A DNA stretch of 64,000 nucleotides from Cymodocea nodosa (taxonomy: Eukaryota > Streptophyta > Magnoliopsida > Alismatales > Cymodoceaceae). The stretch is from contig CM072337.1 in assembly GCA_036874045.1 (NCBI GenBank), positions 868,001 to 932,000 on the forward strand. Direction: 5' to 3'. The notes under the pieces are model-generated. The model was not told the origin of the DNA. It saw nothing but the letters and a program-made list of their open reading frames with translations, and ran no database searches. Shown here piece after piece: positions 37,601 through 45,700 of this stretch (its first letter is position 1; every line of letters starts with the position of its first letter). The position numbers were made by a program, and so were the translations under genes.

Positions 37601-38393
37601 AGGATAAAGGCAATATTGGATGGGCAAATAAGACATTTATTACACTTATACACAAGAAATTGGATATTAGGGATATAGACTGATAAGTGTTCTGAATGGA
37701 ATGTTTAAAATTGCTGCCAAATGCCTTGCTGAGAGATTGAAAGCAATGTTGCCTACACTCATCTATGATGAACAGTCAACTTTTGTTAAAGGCAAACAGA
37801 TTCTAGATGGTTTTCTGATGGCTCATTATCCCGATGACCTAAATATAGGAACTGGGGAAGCCATGGTAATTTTTATAAAACATTAGCATTTCAAATTTAT
37901 CCAAGTTCTTTTTTTGAGCAGACAAATTTATCCAAGATCATCAAACAAGATAACACATAAGTGAATGATAAGGGAAACAACTGAAGGAAAAAAGTTTGCA
38001 TGATGATATAAGTCAAAGCCAAAATTCATTCAGGAAAGCATGAAAGCAAGCACCTGCCGTAGTAGACTTCCCAACTCCACCTTTTCCAGAAGCCACTGCA
38101 ATAATATCCTTTACTCCCTCAATGGAAAGATCCTTTTTTGCAGCCATCGTACTCTCATTTACTTTAGCTTGTGCAAAGTGTCTTGCAGCAAATGGCTCCA
38201 TGCAAAATACAGAAATAGTTGTTCAAAAAATAGAAAAAACGTAAGTTGGCCAACAAAATGCTGGCAGGACAAAGCTACTGACAAAAGTCAAGATCCTAAC
38301 ATTTTAATAGCATGGTGAGATAGAGCTAGCACATTGAAATGGTTAGATTCTTACAAGAACCAGCTTCCATCTCAAGGGAACCAATTTGTGCAT
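13629..38393 (-). CDS. INDH: NUBPL/IND1-type mitochondrial Fe-S carrier
   Basis: P-loop ATPase of the Mrp/NBP35 family that carries a [4Fe-4S] cluster to respiratory complex I in mitochondria. Minus-strand exons: 38393-38355, 38195-38054, 30683-30561, 25599-25502, 22811-22685, 20972-20887, 15383-15258, 13799-13629. All splice sites are GT-AG, phases agree, and the product is 303 aa. Visible motifs: deviant Walker [10 protein letters not shown] at about residues 50-58; [17 protein letters not shown]; the family signature [10 protein letters not shown] at about 155-164; [19 protein letters not shown]; and the cluster-binding pair CPHC, with Cys 218 and Cys 221. The N-terminus ([13 protein letters not shown] then [10 protein letters not shown]) is basic and free of acidic residues, as in a mitochondrial presequence. 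The start is the least certain part: an alternative begins at the ATG at 38201 without the first small exon. Introns reach 7.4 kb and are packed with retroelements. Confidence 0.88.
16500..17250 (-). mobile_element. L1-type LINE fragment (ORF2 C-terminus)
   Basis: Minus-strand frames show typical plant L1 endings: [16 protein letters not shown] (17007 leftwards) and [16 protein letters not shown] (near 16640). Upstream, [15 protein letters not shown] is seen just before the LTR element that interrupts it at 17251. It lies in an INDH intron in the same orientation as the gene. It is full of frame breaks and is older than the LTR element that split it. Confidence 0.7.
17251..17255. repeat. Target-site duplication, left copy (GTCTC)
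   Basis: GTCTC stands directly before the left LTR and again directly after the right LTR (20264-20268). Five bases is the normal duplication length for LTR retrotransposons, so both element ends are fixed to the base. Confidence 0.88.
17256..17532 (-). repeat. 3' LTR of the capturing element
   Basis: 277 bp, TGTTACATTCC to GGTACATAACA on the plus strand, with TG...CA ends on both strands. It contains a TATAAA-type box (CTATTTATAAAG on the plus strand). It is shorter than the other LTR, mainly because it lacks a 20-odd-base palindrome. Confidence 0.88.
17544..17660 (-). pseudogene. Gypsy polyprotein C-terminus (chromodomain tail)
   Basis: The minus-strand frame ends [19 protein letters not shown] then FTEDGDKS and a stop, directly before the polypurine tract AATGGGGGAGGAA. 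The layout (acidic, A-x-W core, then ...EDGDK and a G-rich stretch) matches the chromodomain ends of plant gypsy chromoviruses, and it parallels EAQEATWNP before the LTR at 29621. This is the only pol-derived coding sequence left in the element. Confidence 0.6.
17715..18641 (-). pseudogene. Intronless fragment of ADP-glucose pyrophosphorylase small subunit
   Basis: Reading the minus strand with frame changes shows NRSVLGII, then [10 protein letters not shown] (nucleotide-binding signature), [119 protein letters not shown] and [17 protein letters not shown], ending near SSPIYNPP. The GMRVQ...ITKKP wording is that of the small (catalytic) subunit, not the large one. About 300 codons follow one another without introns, whereas plant genes for this protein are split by several introns. 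The copy therefore came from spliced mRNA. Multiple stops and frameshifts make it nonfunctional. It is not the start-to-stop gene: the plastid transit peptide and C-terminal beta-helix are absent. Confidence 0.88.
18976..19137. repeat. 81-bp tandem duplication inside the capturing element
   Basis: Two adjacent 81-bp copies start with GCCATCCAAAACCACCAC at 18976 and 19057. They differ at a few positions. Eighty-one is a multiple of three, and a 229-codon plus-strand frame runs through both ([19 protein letters not shown] type repeats). That frame is antisense to everything recognisable in the element, so I do not call it a gene. Confidence 0.75.
19608..19777 (-). pseudogene. Fragment of histone H2B (N-terminal tail)
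   Basis: The minus-strand frame [20 protein letters not shown] then EKKLLAKEG has the Lys-Ala-Glu-Pro pattern peculiar to plant H2B tails. After a frameshift it continues [13 protein letters not shown], matching the start of the H2B histone fold (KKSxETYKIYIF). It then runs into unrelated codons and a stop. The fold domain is missing. It lies in element sense, shortly after the primer-binding site, where gag would normally start. Confidence 0.75.
19951..19968 (-). other. Primer-binding site of the capturing element
   Basis: On the minus strand, directly after the LTR end ...GTAACA, the sequence TTGATATTAAAGCCAG resembles the initiator-Met tRNA site TTGGTATCAGAGCC with a few transitions. Position and orientation fix the element as minus-strand. 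Confidence 0.6.
19969..20263 (-). repeat. 5' LTR of the capturing element
   Basis: 295 bp. It includes a near-perfect palindrome around 20051-20073 (ATACCAAAAT, two bases, ATTTTGGTAT) that is deleted in the 3' LTR, and a TATA-like ATTTATAAAG on the plus strand near 20175. It is followed by the right GTCTC duplication at 20264-20268. Confidence 0.88.
21918..22341. repeat. Pair of about 124-bp direct repeats, TRIM-like
   Basis: Copies at 21918-22041 and 22218-22341 share TTTAGGTATGARACTAAA, CACATTGGTGGTATAAGACA-type wording and end ...CCCATAACA or ...CCCATAATA. TG...CA-like ends, short length and about 175 bp between them fit a terminal-repeat retrotransposon in miniature. However, I see no clear primer-binding site and no target duplication, so a simple tandem duplication is possible. 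Confidence 0.4.
23282..23600. repeat. Tandem duplication of about 157 bp
   Basis: CCATCTACCAACTAA occurs at about 23284 and 23441. Both are followed by GTTGAAAA, GCAACAAACTCCA-like, CTGAAAAAAAC and CTTCTGAAAAGATACCC. The two copies have diverged. They lie in the INDH intron between exons 25502 and 22811. Confidence 0.6.
24010..24651 (+). other. Unidentified open frame, Ser/Thr/Gln/Pro-rich
   Basis: A 213-codon uninterrupted frame inside an INDH intron, on the strand opposite the gene. Composition is low-complexity: His/Gln-rich in the first half, Ser/Thr/Pro-rich later ([20 protein letters not shown] near the end). No domain recognised and no promoter evident. It may be the remnant of a retroelement ORF1 or gag; it is longer than most chance frames here. 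Confidence 0.2.
26040..26770 (-). mobile_element. RTE-type LINE fragment (3' part of ORF2)
   Basis: Broken minus-strand frames show [46 protein letters not shown] and [10 protein letters not shown] in that order. This wording is typical of the C-terminal part of plant RTE-clade reverse transcriptases (..KLERWREALESKGFK..SRTKTEYM.., ..RWFGHVQRRP..). Many stops. It lies in an INDH intron, same orientation. Confidence 0.7.
27410..27926 (+). mobile_element. L1-type LINE fragment (RNase H domain)
   Basis: The plus-strand frame starts [20 protein letters not shown] and, after a stop, continues [26 protein letters not shown] and [20 protein letters not shown]. This is the order D-G-..., A-E-x-x-A-L-x-E-G-L, H-x-x-R-E-x-N-x-x-A of the RNase H domain that ends plant L1 ORF2. 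Orientation is opposite to INDH. Confidence 0.75.
28134..28597 (-). mobile_element. L1-type LINE fragment (zf-RVT region)
   Basis: Minus-strand frame: [20 protein letters not shown], then [16 protein letters not shown], the start of the zinc-binding region that follows reverse transcriptase in plant L1 elements (G.FTVKS.Y..L...W..IWK...P.KV). The following Cys/His part is broken. It faces the plus-strand RNase H fragment next to it, so these are two different insertions or an inversion. Confidence 0.65.
29250..29938 (+). mobile_element. Gypsy retrotransposon 3' end with LTR
   Basis: The plus-strand frame 29250-29561 ends with [12 protein letters not shown], then [20 protein letters not shown] and WNPMR, a chromovirus-type chromodomain and its upstream linker. 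A polypurine tract (TTTTAAGGGGGGAG, about 29606-29619) precedes an LTR that runs from TGTTATATACTG near 29620 to GGGAACATAACA near 29938. Parts of this LTR (GCATACCAAAAT..ATTTTGGT, GGTCCACC, CCACCACCAGCACAT) match the LTRs at 17256-20263, so both belong to one family. The 5' part is missing. Confidence 0.7.
29990..30353 (+). mobile_element. Probable LINE 3' end
   Basis: The sequence has a T-rich 3' stretch (CTTGTTTTTAATATAACTCC) and ends in an A-run (CTCAAAAAAATC), as L1-type 3' untranslated regions do. No coding motif supports it, so the call is weak. Confidence 0.35.
31120..31274 (+). repeat. 5' LTR of the small LTR element
   Basis: 155 bp starting TGTTAAAGTA. The 3' end has lost the CA seen in the partner copy (GTAAGA instead of CTCACA). 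Confidence 0.6.
32188..32342 (+). repeat. 3' LTR of the small LTR element
   Basis: 155 bp. The first base has changed from T to C (CGTTAGAGTA); it ends ACTCTCACA. Confidence 0.6.
32520..33680 (+). mobile_element. L1-type LINE, ORF1 remnant
   Basis: Broken plus-strand frames contain [15 protein letters not shown] followed by [15 protein letters not shown] near 32690-32790, two CCHC zinc knuckles of the kind found in plant L1 ORF1. The rest is full of stops. It is separated from the ORF2 remnant by the palindrome-rich stretch at 33.9-35.2 kb, which may be a later insertion. Confidence 0.55.
33888..35227. mobile_element. Possible LTR-like insertion containing palindromic minisatellite
   Basis: The stretch starts TGTGCTAAAACCC and ends ATTCCTAACA. 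The following GGTCAAATCAAAGAC loosely resembles a Copia primer-binding site, so this could be a 1.3-kb LTR. No second copy and no target duplication were found, so boundaries are tentative. It holds no coding sequence and contains the 153-bp array described separately. Confidence 0.3.
34020..34565. repeat. 153-bp tandem repeat built of short palindromes
   Basis: Inverted-repeat cores of the type CATTGAGTTA-gta-TAACTCAATG start at 34178, 34331 and 34484, exactly 153 bp apart. Related cores occur near 34026 and 34080. Between them lies a second palindrome type, CGTTAAATTA-gcaa-TAATTTAACG at 34384-34407, with relatives near 34232 and 34538. In several units both arms have changed together, so pairing is kept. 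Confidence 0.8.
36230..37890 (+). mobile_element. L1-type LINE, ORF2 remnant (endonuclease and reverse transcriptase)
   Basis: Plus-strand frames with breaks: [11 protein letters not shown] near 36330 (endonuclease), [18 protein letters not shown] near 36605 (the GDFN motif, with Asp in place of Asn), [13 protein letters not shown], a spacer typical before RT, and [20 protein letters not shown] near 37755, the RT block LPxLIxxxQSAFVxGRQI. The palm and RNase H parts are absent: the sequence stops matching at about 37885, 170 bp from an INDH exon. Loss of the 3' end is unusual for LINEs and implies deletion. Confidence 0.75.
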
Positions 38394-39748
38394 CCTACCA
38401 GAAGAATCAATCTCAGACCAGATGTTGCTGCAACTTGCTGTTGATGCACTTCTGTTATGAAATGCCAGGAAATCCCTAAAACCAAGTTTTCAAGTAAATT
38501 TATGGGGTACATGACCATGAAGATGAAGTATACTTTCGAAATAAACACGCGTTCTCCTGTTGTAGACAAACCATAAGACAAAAGAGATGAACTGAGAAGC
38601 AATGAATGGCTTCAAACACATTAATAAACAGAAAACAATAGATTTCTCATTTTTTGAACCATTTCCATGCTACTTGATAATTAAGGCTTAAAAGTTAACA
38701 ATACAATAATACAAGAATCAACCACTCAATCTCAATACAAATATTATCACATCCAATGCTGGTTGAAGTACTTGTAATCAAGTTTTTATACTTATATTAT
38801 GCTCGTAGAAAAGAGGAACTACCAGCACAGTAATCATGATTCATTAACCAAAAGGCAACAAATTTCTCATTTTCTGAACCATTCCCATGAATTCAATGAC
38901 AATTTGATAATTCAGTGCTCAAAAAGATAGAAATGCATGCATCATTTACTTTACCTCAATACAAGCATTATCATATTCTATAATGCTTGACACATATACA
39001 ACTGAATTTTATCATGATAAAAAAAGGGACAAGCACAATTGAATTTTTTTCTCGAGCTTGAATGTAGCACTTGACAATTTGATGCTCAAACAATTAAAAT
39101 GCATTACTCAATTGTGTGAATTACAATGTGATTCTTATCATTTATTATGTTGTCTGCAAACAAAAATTTATATTGAATTATGGGTATTTGTGCAATATTC
39201 TAAAAATTTCAGATAAATATATCATGCATAGTTTGAATTAAATGGCAGACCTAGGATTTTTCATCAGGTGGAACACAATAAAGTATTGTAAAGTAGCATT
39301 CACTACTTAGTAACGAGTAAATGTAGAATAAATGAAACAAAGATCAAATTACACGTTGTTGTACCAAAAGTAAAAACTAATTACTGCTACCTTTCCTTAG
39401 CATCAGGATGATAGGAACTTAGGATCTAATAACGCCAAAGAGACAAAAGACATTTACACTAGTTATCTTCCACCAGCGTAGGGCATTGTCATTTTACAAC
39501 GACCACTACTGAAACATCGCATCTCTCGCCTCCCGTATCAACGTCAACTCACCCAGCACAGCTACCTGAGGTAAATTCCCAACCCCCACCCCCTCCCCCG
39601 GGGAATAGGAAGCCATCTGTTCGATGAAAGAGAGTGGATTTAACCGTTCATGGAGTGGTCGTCGGAGAATTGGACCGACGGAATGCCGATATTTTCGAAG
39701 AGAGAGAGAATGATGAGATTTAACGCAACACAGCAAAGGAAAGTACCT

Positions 39749-39885
39749 TCGTCGGAGTTGCCCGGACGAGCTCGTCGTTGTGCGTCGAGAAGATTAACGG
39801 GTGGAGCGAGAGAAGTTGAACAGGCGTCCTCCCTGGTTACGGTTGAGAGCCCAATCTCTATTCCATCCGTTTAATGGTTGTGTGA
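39749..39885 (-). other. Possible leader exon and start region of INDH
   Basis: Upstream of the coding exons on the minus strand is a GC-richer island ending in CGACGAAG followed by GTACTT, a good donor. None of the three frames combines a usable ATG with an open path to the donor, so I read it as a noncoding first exon. The island at 39500-39885 is the likely promoter and transcript-start area. Where transcription starts cannot be read from sequence alone. Confidence 0.3.
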
Positions 39886-42731
39886 CTTCGCATCTCGAGC
39901 ACATCGCCAGAGGTACGAATGTACATATATGTGCGTGTGAGAGCTTCCTTTTGGCTCAAGTTCTGCTTAACTTTTAAACCTTAAACTTCCTTTGAGTACT
40001 TAAACTTAATGACTTTAATGTTCTGTTTGTGTCACCTAAAATTGAAAAGTTGAAAAAAAAAAATTAATTTTCTATAATTTGTATCACATAGTAAAAGTCA
40101 AATTTTGTTGGAAAAGGTATAGGAATTATCTTTGTTTAATTAATTATTTTATTATTTAAAATTAATTATAATTGAAGTTTATATTATTAATATAATCAAA
40201 GTATATTATTTTATTTTATTAAAGTATTATATTATTTTAATTATTACTTTATATAATATATTATTGTTTTAATTAAAATTACTTCGTATATACTTTAATT
40301 ATATTAAAGTATATTAATACAATATATTGTTAATATTGTTTTATTTAATTAATTATTTTAATATTACTTTATTAATAATAAAATATTAATTATTTTATTA
40401 TTTTTAATATTTTTAATTTAATTTTATAATATTAAAATCATAAATATTTATTTTTTAAATTATTTTATTATATAATATTAAAATTTTAATAAATATATAA
40501 TTTTTCTAACTTTATGTCAATAACACAAATACCTTTAAATTTTACTTTTCAACTTTCTAATTCATAATTTTTCTAATTTTCTGATTTTTAACTTTTTTGA
40601 CTTCCTAGATATTACAAACGTATAAGTTTCTATATATTTGAAATTGAATTTGATAAAATTTAAATTTTGATGATATTTAAATTATATAGAATTTGATGAA
40701 GATGAAATTTTAAATTCAAGTATTTGTATATGTTTAAAAATTTGATAGAAATTAAAATTCAGATATTTGTGCATATGTCAGAATTAAATAGAATTGATTT
40801 TTAATAAAATTGTTAATTAATTGAATTAAAATAATTAGTCAAAATATAATTAACTACTTACATTAATTAATTAATGTGTTATAAAATTAAATCTTTATAT
40901 GTCATTTATCAATTATTTAAATATATTTTATTTATCAAAATCAAGTATATACAAAAATATAAGTATATATCTACGTATTCCATGATTACTCTTGAGAACA
41001 AAAAATTCAAAAGTAGAATATTTTAGTTGAAATTGTAAAATAAAACTATTATGTCATCACAACAAAATAAGATTTTAATTAAAATTATTATTGCATGTTT
41101 AAATTTTGGAGAATTTCAAACTTAGGACCTGAAAAAAAAAATCTAAAAGTTCAACTGAAGGTGGAAAAATGAATTCCATTTATATATAAATAAATCTTAA
41201 CAATGAAAAATAAATTCATTCTCTATTAAATTCTGATTGTACAAACCTTTACATTTGCAATAAAAGAACAACAAAAGTAGACGTTAAAGTATTTATACAA
41301 ACAATAATGAAAATCAAAACGTTTGTACGAGTAACAACAAAACTTCAATGTAATTCACAAATGTTATATAATTCATGATAGTAGATGTAAGAACAAGAAG
41401 TATTTGTAGAGAATAAGGCGATGTAGAAAAATAAAGATATTGTGAGAAGTAAGAGTTATACAAAGATAAGGACCGTAAGGAAAGAGGAGATAAGGATTGT
41501 ACAAAAGGTAAAAATTATGTAAAGAGCAAGGAGCATGCAAAAAATAATTGTTAGATAAAGAATAAGACTATAGAAGAAAGTAATGATTGCAGAGAAAACT
41601 CAAACTATACAAACTCTCAACTATACGGTAAAAAATATTATGAATATCTACATTTGCATTTTTCTCTCTGTGTATATATGCATATATGATCATTGCTTGC
41701 ACAAGTTATAATATATCCATCCTACAAACAACCTTTGGACAAGGCAAGGAAGAAGAAAATAGGGGATTTGCAATTCTAAAGGTAAACTGACTAATGAGCT
41801 TGTGAGAATAAGTTTTTCAATAGCAGGGATATGAAATTCCATGAAAATATTATTTCTTTTCAAATGTTGAAACCAAAGTAGATAACCGTCTTTGCCTTAC
41901 CTGTTGAAGATTCAGTGGTGAAATTGAAACAATCAACAACAAAATGAAACTGAAAATGAATCTTCCAATGAGATTGGAGACAATACCTCTAAACACAATA
42001 CGACAGCCAGCATCAGACATCAAAGAATTCGTAGAACCCATGGATACCTTGATGACCATTAGACACCCCTTGAACAAATAGTATATCTTCTGAATGCAAA
42101 AGATTTCTCATCATTAGTGTTTCCTGGTGTATTGAGCCTCCTTGGTGGTCCTAAATCTGTCAATAGTTATTATGTTTATGTTGGTAAAAACTGAATCAGT
42201 TAGAAGTCGAAAAACAATCCACAATTTCTTAATCCCCAACTAAAAATGAGTATTCCCAGATCCGTCGACTAAACCTTTGGCAAGCACCACCTTCCAAAGA
42301 TTACTCGGCATGATGGGGGTCTATTAGATATACACCACCCACCTTGAAGAGTGTCAAAACAGTTGCATATGTTATCGTTACAGACCATGTAAGTAGCAAC
42401 ATTTGTAATTATCTTGTATTTTTTGGTTGTCTTGCCCATATACATACACCTGTACATTTATCATTCTTTTATGGAATCAACGAGAGAAACATTTTTCATA
42501 CACCTGTGCTTCTAACAGAGTAACCATTCAGCATTCAACGCTAACTTATGATGCTGATCCCTCAGGAGATTCCATATCAAGAGCATAGATGATAATGGTA
42601 TATGTCGATTCTGGTTACTAGTCATTTACTGCATCTTTGACTGCACCCAGCGCAAATTTGTGATAGTTGATTCTACAAGAGATTTGCTATGAAAAGTGTG
42701 GATGATAACGTCATATGTCATATTGTTCTTG
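39886..42731. other. AT-rich spacer between INDH and BCKDH E1-beta
   Basis: Very AT-rich, especially 40050-41000. It holds a possible terminal-inverted-repeat element (40018-40622) and probably the 3' untranslated region of the E1-beta gene near its right end. No coding sequence with recognisable similarity. Confidence 0.5.
40018..40622. mobile_element. Possible AT-rich TIR element
   Basis: The left end TGTTCTGTTTGTGTCACC and the reverse complement of the right end CGTTTGTAATATCTAGG are loosely similar. Both are followed by AAAAAGTT-rich sequence. The inside is almost pure A/T. The ends resemble those of the elements at 52878 and 59777. Match quality is low. Confidence 0.3.
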
Positions 42732-45700
42732 CTAGTAATTTACTGTCTCTTTAACTGCATCCAGTATCTGCAAATAAAAAAATACAAGGAAGCAGCGTTA
42801 ATTTGTTGGTGGTTTGGGAGGGAAAGGTATGTGTTAACAGACCTTGTTCTTGGTGGGCATGTAAAATGTTTCGTACACAAGCGGGAAAGGAGTATCAAGC
42901 CCACATACTCTAGCAATGGGAGCTTCTAGCTGCAAAATATTCAAATCTAACCAACTTTAAAAAGGATGAGAACACAGAAATACTAATATTTAATTGGAGA
43001 CGTCTTGACAAGTCGAATTCTTGAATAAATTAAAAAGGAGCTTTGCAACAGTTCTTCGAAAGTGCATATACCAATCATACATGAATTGCAATATTTATAA
43101 AAGATCAATAAACAATGATGATGTGCAATTCAGTGAGATATCACTCTAGCAATTTAATGTATCATTGGATCACAGATTGATGATGATGTAAGATGTAAGA
43201 CGATAGTTGTTAACCAAGATGAAGAAATGGTGGAGTTGCCAACAGGCTACAACTGATATGGCAAAGCATAATCTGAGAGATCCTGATGCTGAAGATTTCA
43301 TTCTGATGCAGAAGATTCCAATCAAATTGTTTGCCAGAATGTAGGAACACATTACGGACCTCGTAGAAATGATCAGGTAGATTCATGGTAATATGATCGC
43401 TTTACTTGAAATCCACATAATTCTATGCCTATGGGCTTAGAATTCTACTAGGGATTTGACGGAAAAGACTGAAAAATGTTGATTGACATGAGTTGAAACT
43501 AGACTATATAATCTACCAGCATTACAAAAGCAGCTCTTATATGGTGTCCCAGACAAATTACAAAGAAAAAAAATGAACATACCACAGTTCATTTCCTTGA
43601 AAAGAAAATATCATAAAATAGTTCTTGCATAGTGTTAGAAACCTAGTATTTTAATAAGTGGTCTCAAACAAATGGTAGCACTCAGATTTGATCTTCTCAA
43701 ATCCACCACAATTGGAGAGGTACAGTTGTTATATGCAATTCTTTAAATACACGTAGCTCTATAGGATATAGAATTTCGAATTTTTTTTATTGAAAAGATG
43801 AAAAGTTAATAAGACAATATATAACCATATATACCATCATCGATGATCTAGATTTTTTTTGATATCCCAAAGGTGAGTATAATTTCCAATTGTACAGATT
43901 AATCGAATTGAAACTTCTCCAAACTTCAAGAATTAGAGATTATCTCAATTTGTAGCATTATATTTCCTCCAAAAAAGGAAAATAACATAAAATGGCACTT
44001 GTATAGTATTTCAAAAGGTGATCTGAGATGAATTCTAAAGAGAAAAAATATGTCAGTACTGTATTTCATCAAAAATGAAAATTATTGCATCTTATATTAC
44101 TCTCTGGAAGCAACGTTGGGCAATCAAAGAAGAGATTTCAGCACCAAACCCTCCAGTTACTGGAGCCTCATGGCTGACCTGCCAAAGGACACGATTGTAA
44201 GAACTAGTAATATTTGATGCATCATAATTACAAATCACATGTTAGTTTACGTACAATAAGCCTTCCAGTTTTATTTACCGATGACTCCACCATCTCCGTA
44301 TCCCAAGGTATCAACGTTCTTAAATCAATAAGCTCGCAGGATATGCCATCCTGCAAAATTACAATATCAAATATGGTATTTTTTCTGGCAGGAGTCTTCA
44401 TGTAACATGATATTTGCACCTCAGGTCAACATAGAATTGTAAGTTTTAACAATGTTCCAACCATTTTCCAATTGAAATGGCAAGTTAGTTTTAAAATTTT
44501 ACAGCAAAGAGAAACATTGAACTCCTGTAAATTAAATTAGCAAGCAAGACTTGGTCAGGCAACTGTTATATTTTCAAAAATCAACTGCACTGAGAATCAC
44601 AGAATCAGGTTGAAGATAGTTATTTCCATATACAAAAGAATCACTTACCTCTGCAGCAGCATCACATACTTGTTCCATCACTGCAACTTGGGCTCCCCAT
44701 CCCACAAGTGTTATGTCACTTCCTTCACGAATTACCTTGTGATGATAGTATATGGATAAGCTAGGATATTGCGGAATAAAGGCAAACCAAGGGTTTAAAT
44801 TTTACCTCTGCCTGAGATAATGGTAACATATAATCATGTTCAGGAACCTCTTCCACTGCCAAACGATAAAGCCACTGAAATAGTGGTAAAATCATTGTAA
44901 ATGATAACTATGTTATGTAGAAGTACTTAGAATATTGATGGTTAACATCACAATGTAAAAAGAGAAAAACACTACCTTTGGCTCAAAAAAGACAACAGGG
45001 TTAGGATCTCTTATACTTGATAGTAATAATCCTTTTGCTTGCCGAGGGCTTCGAGGGATGACCACCTAATAACATTTTGTATCCTAATTATTTAGTATAA
45101 ATTGTAATTACAAGTGAGCAACAATACCATTTTCCATTGTAGTCATGAACACGCAAATCTTAACAAACAAAAATGGACCATAATAAATTGTATGGAACTA
45201 CGAGTTAAACCTTCAATCCAGGAACATGGCAAAAGAAGGCTTCAGGAGATTGGGAATGGTAATGTCCACCATGACCAACGGCTCCATAGGGAGTTCTAAT
45301 TGTTAGACCTAATAAAATTATATCACAATAATTAAACAGAATAATGGGTATAATATGATTTTGCCATATCCATTAAGTTAACTGAAAGCACACCTCCACA
45401 ATTAAACAAGTTGCCACTTCGGTATCTGAACTTTGCTGCTTCATTGACAATCTACATGTGAAACATCTCATCAATCACATATTCATGCTTCAAAACAATA
45501 GTACTATTTTTTATAGTGCTTTCTTCACGAATTATACACAATTGCTCTTACATTTTCCTTGCTTAATCAATACCAGTGAAAGGCACACGTAAATTACTAA
45601 AAGGTTTTTCATACTATAGATTTGTATTTAGAATATATTAATTATCCAATGAAATAAATTTTTAAAAATGACAACAATAAAATACTACATGTAAAAAAAT

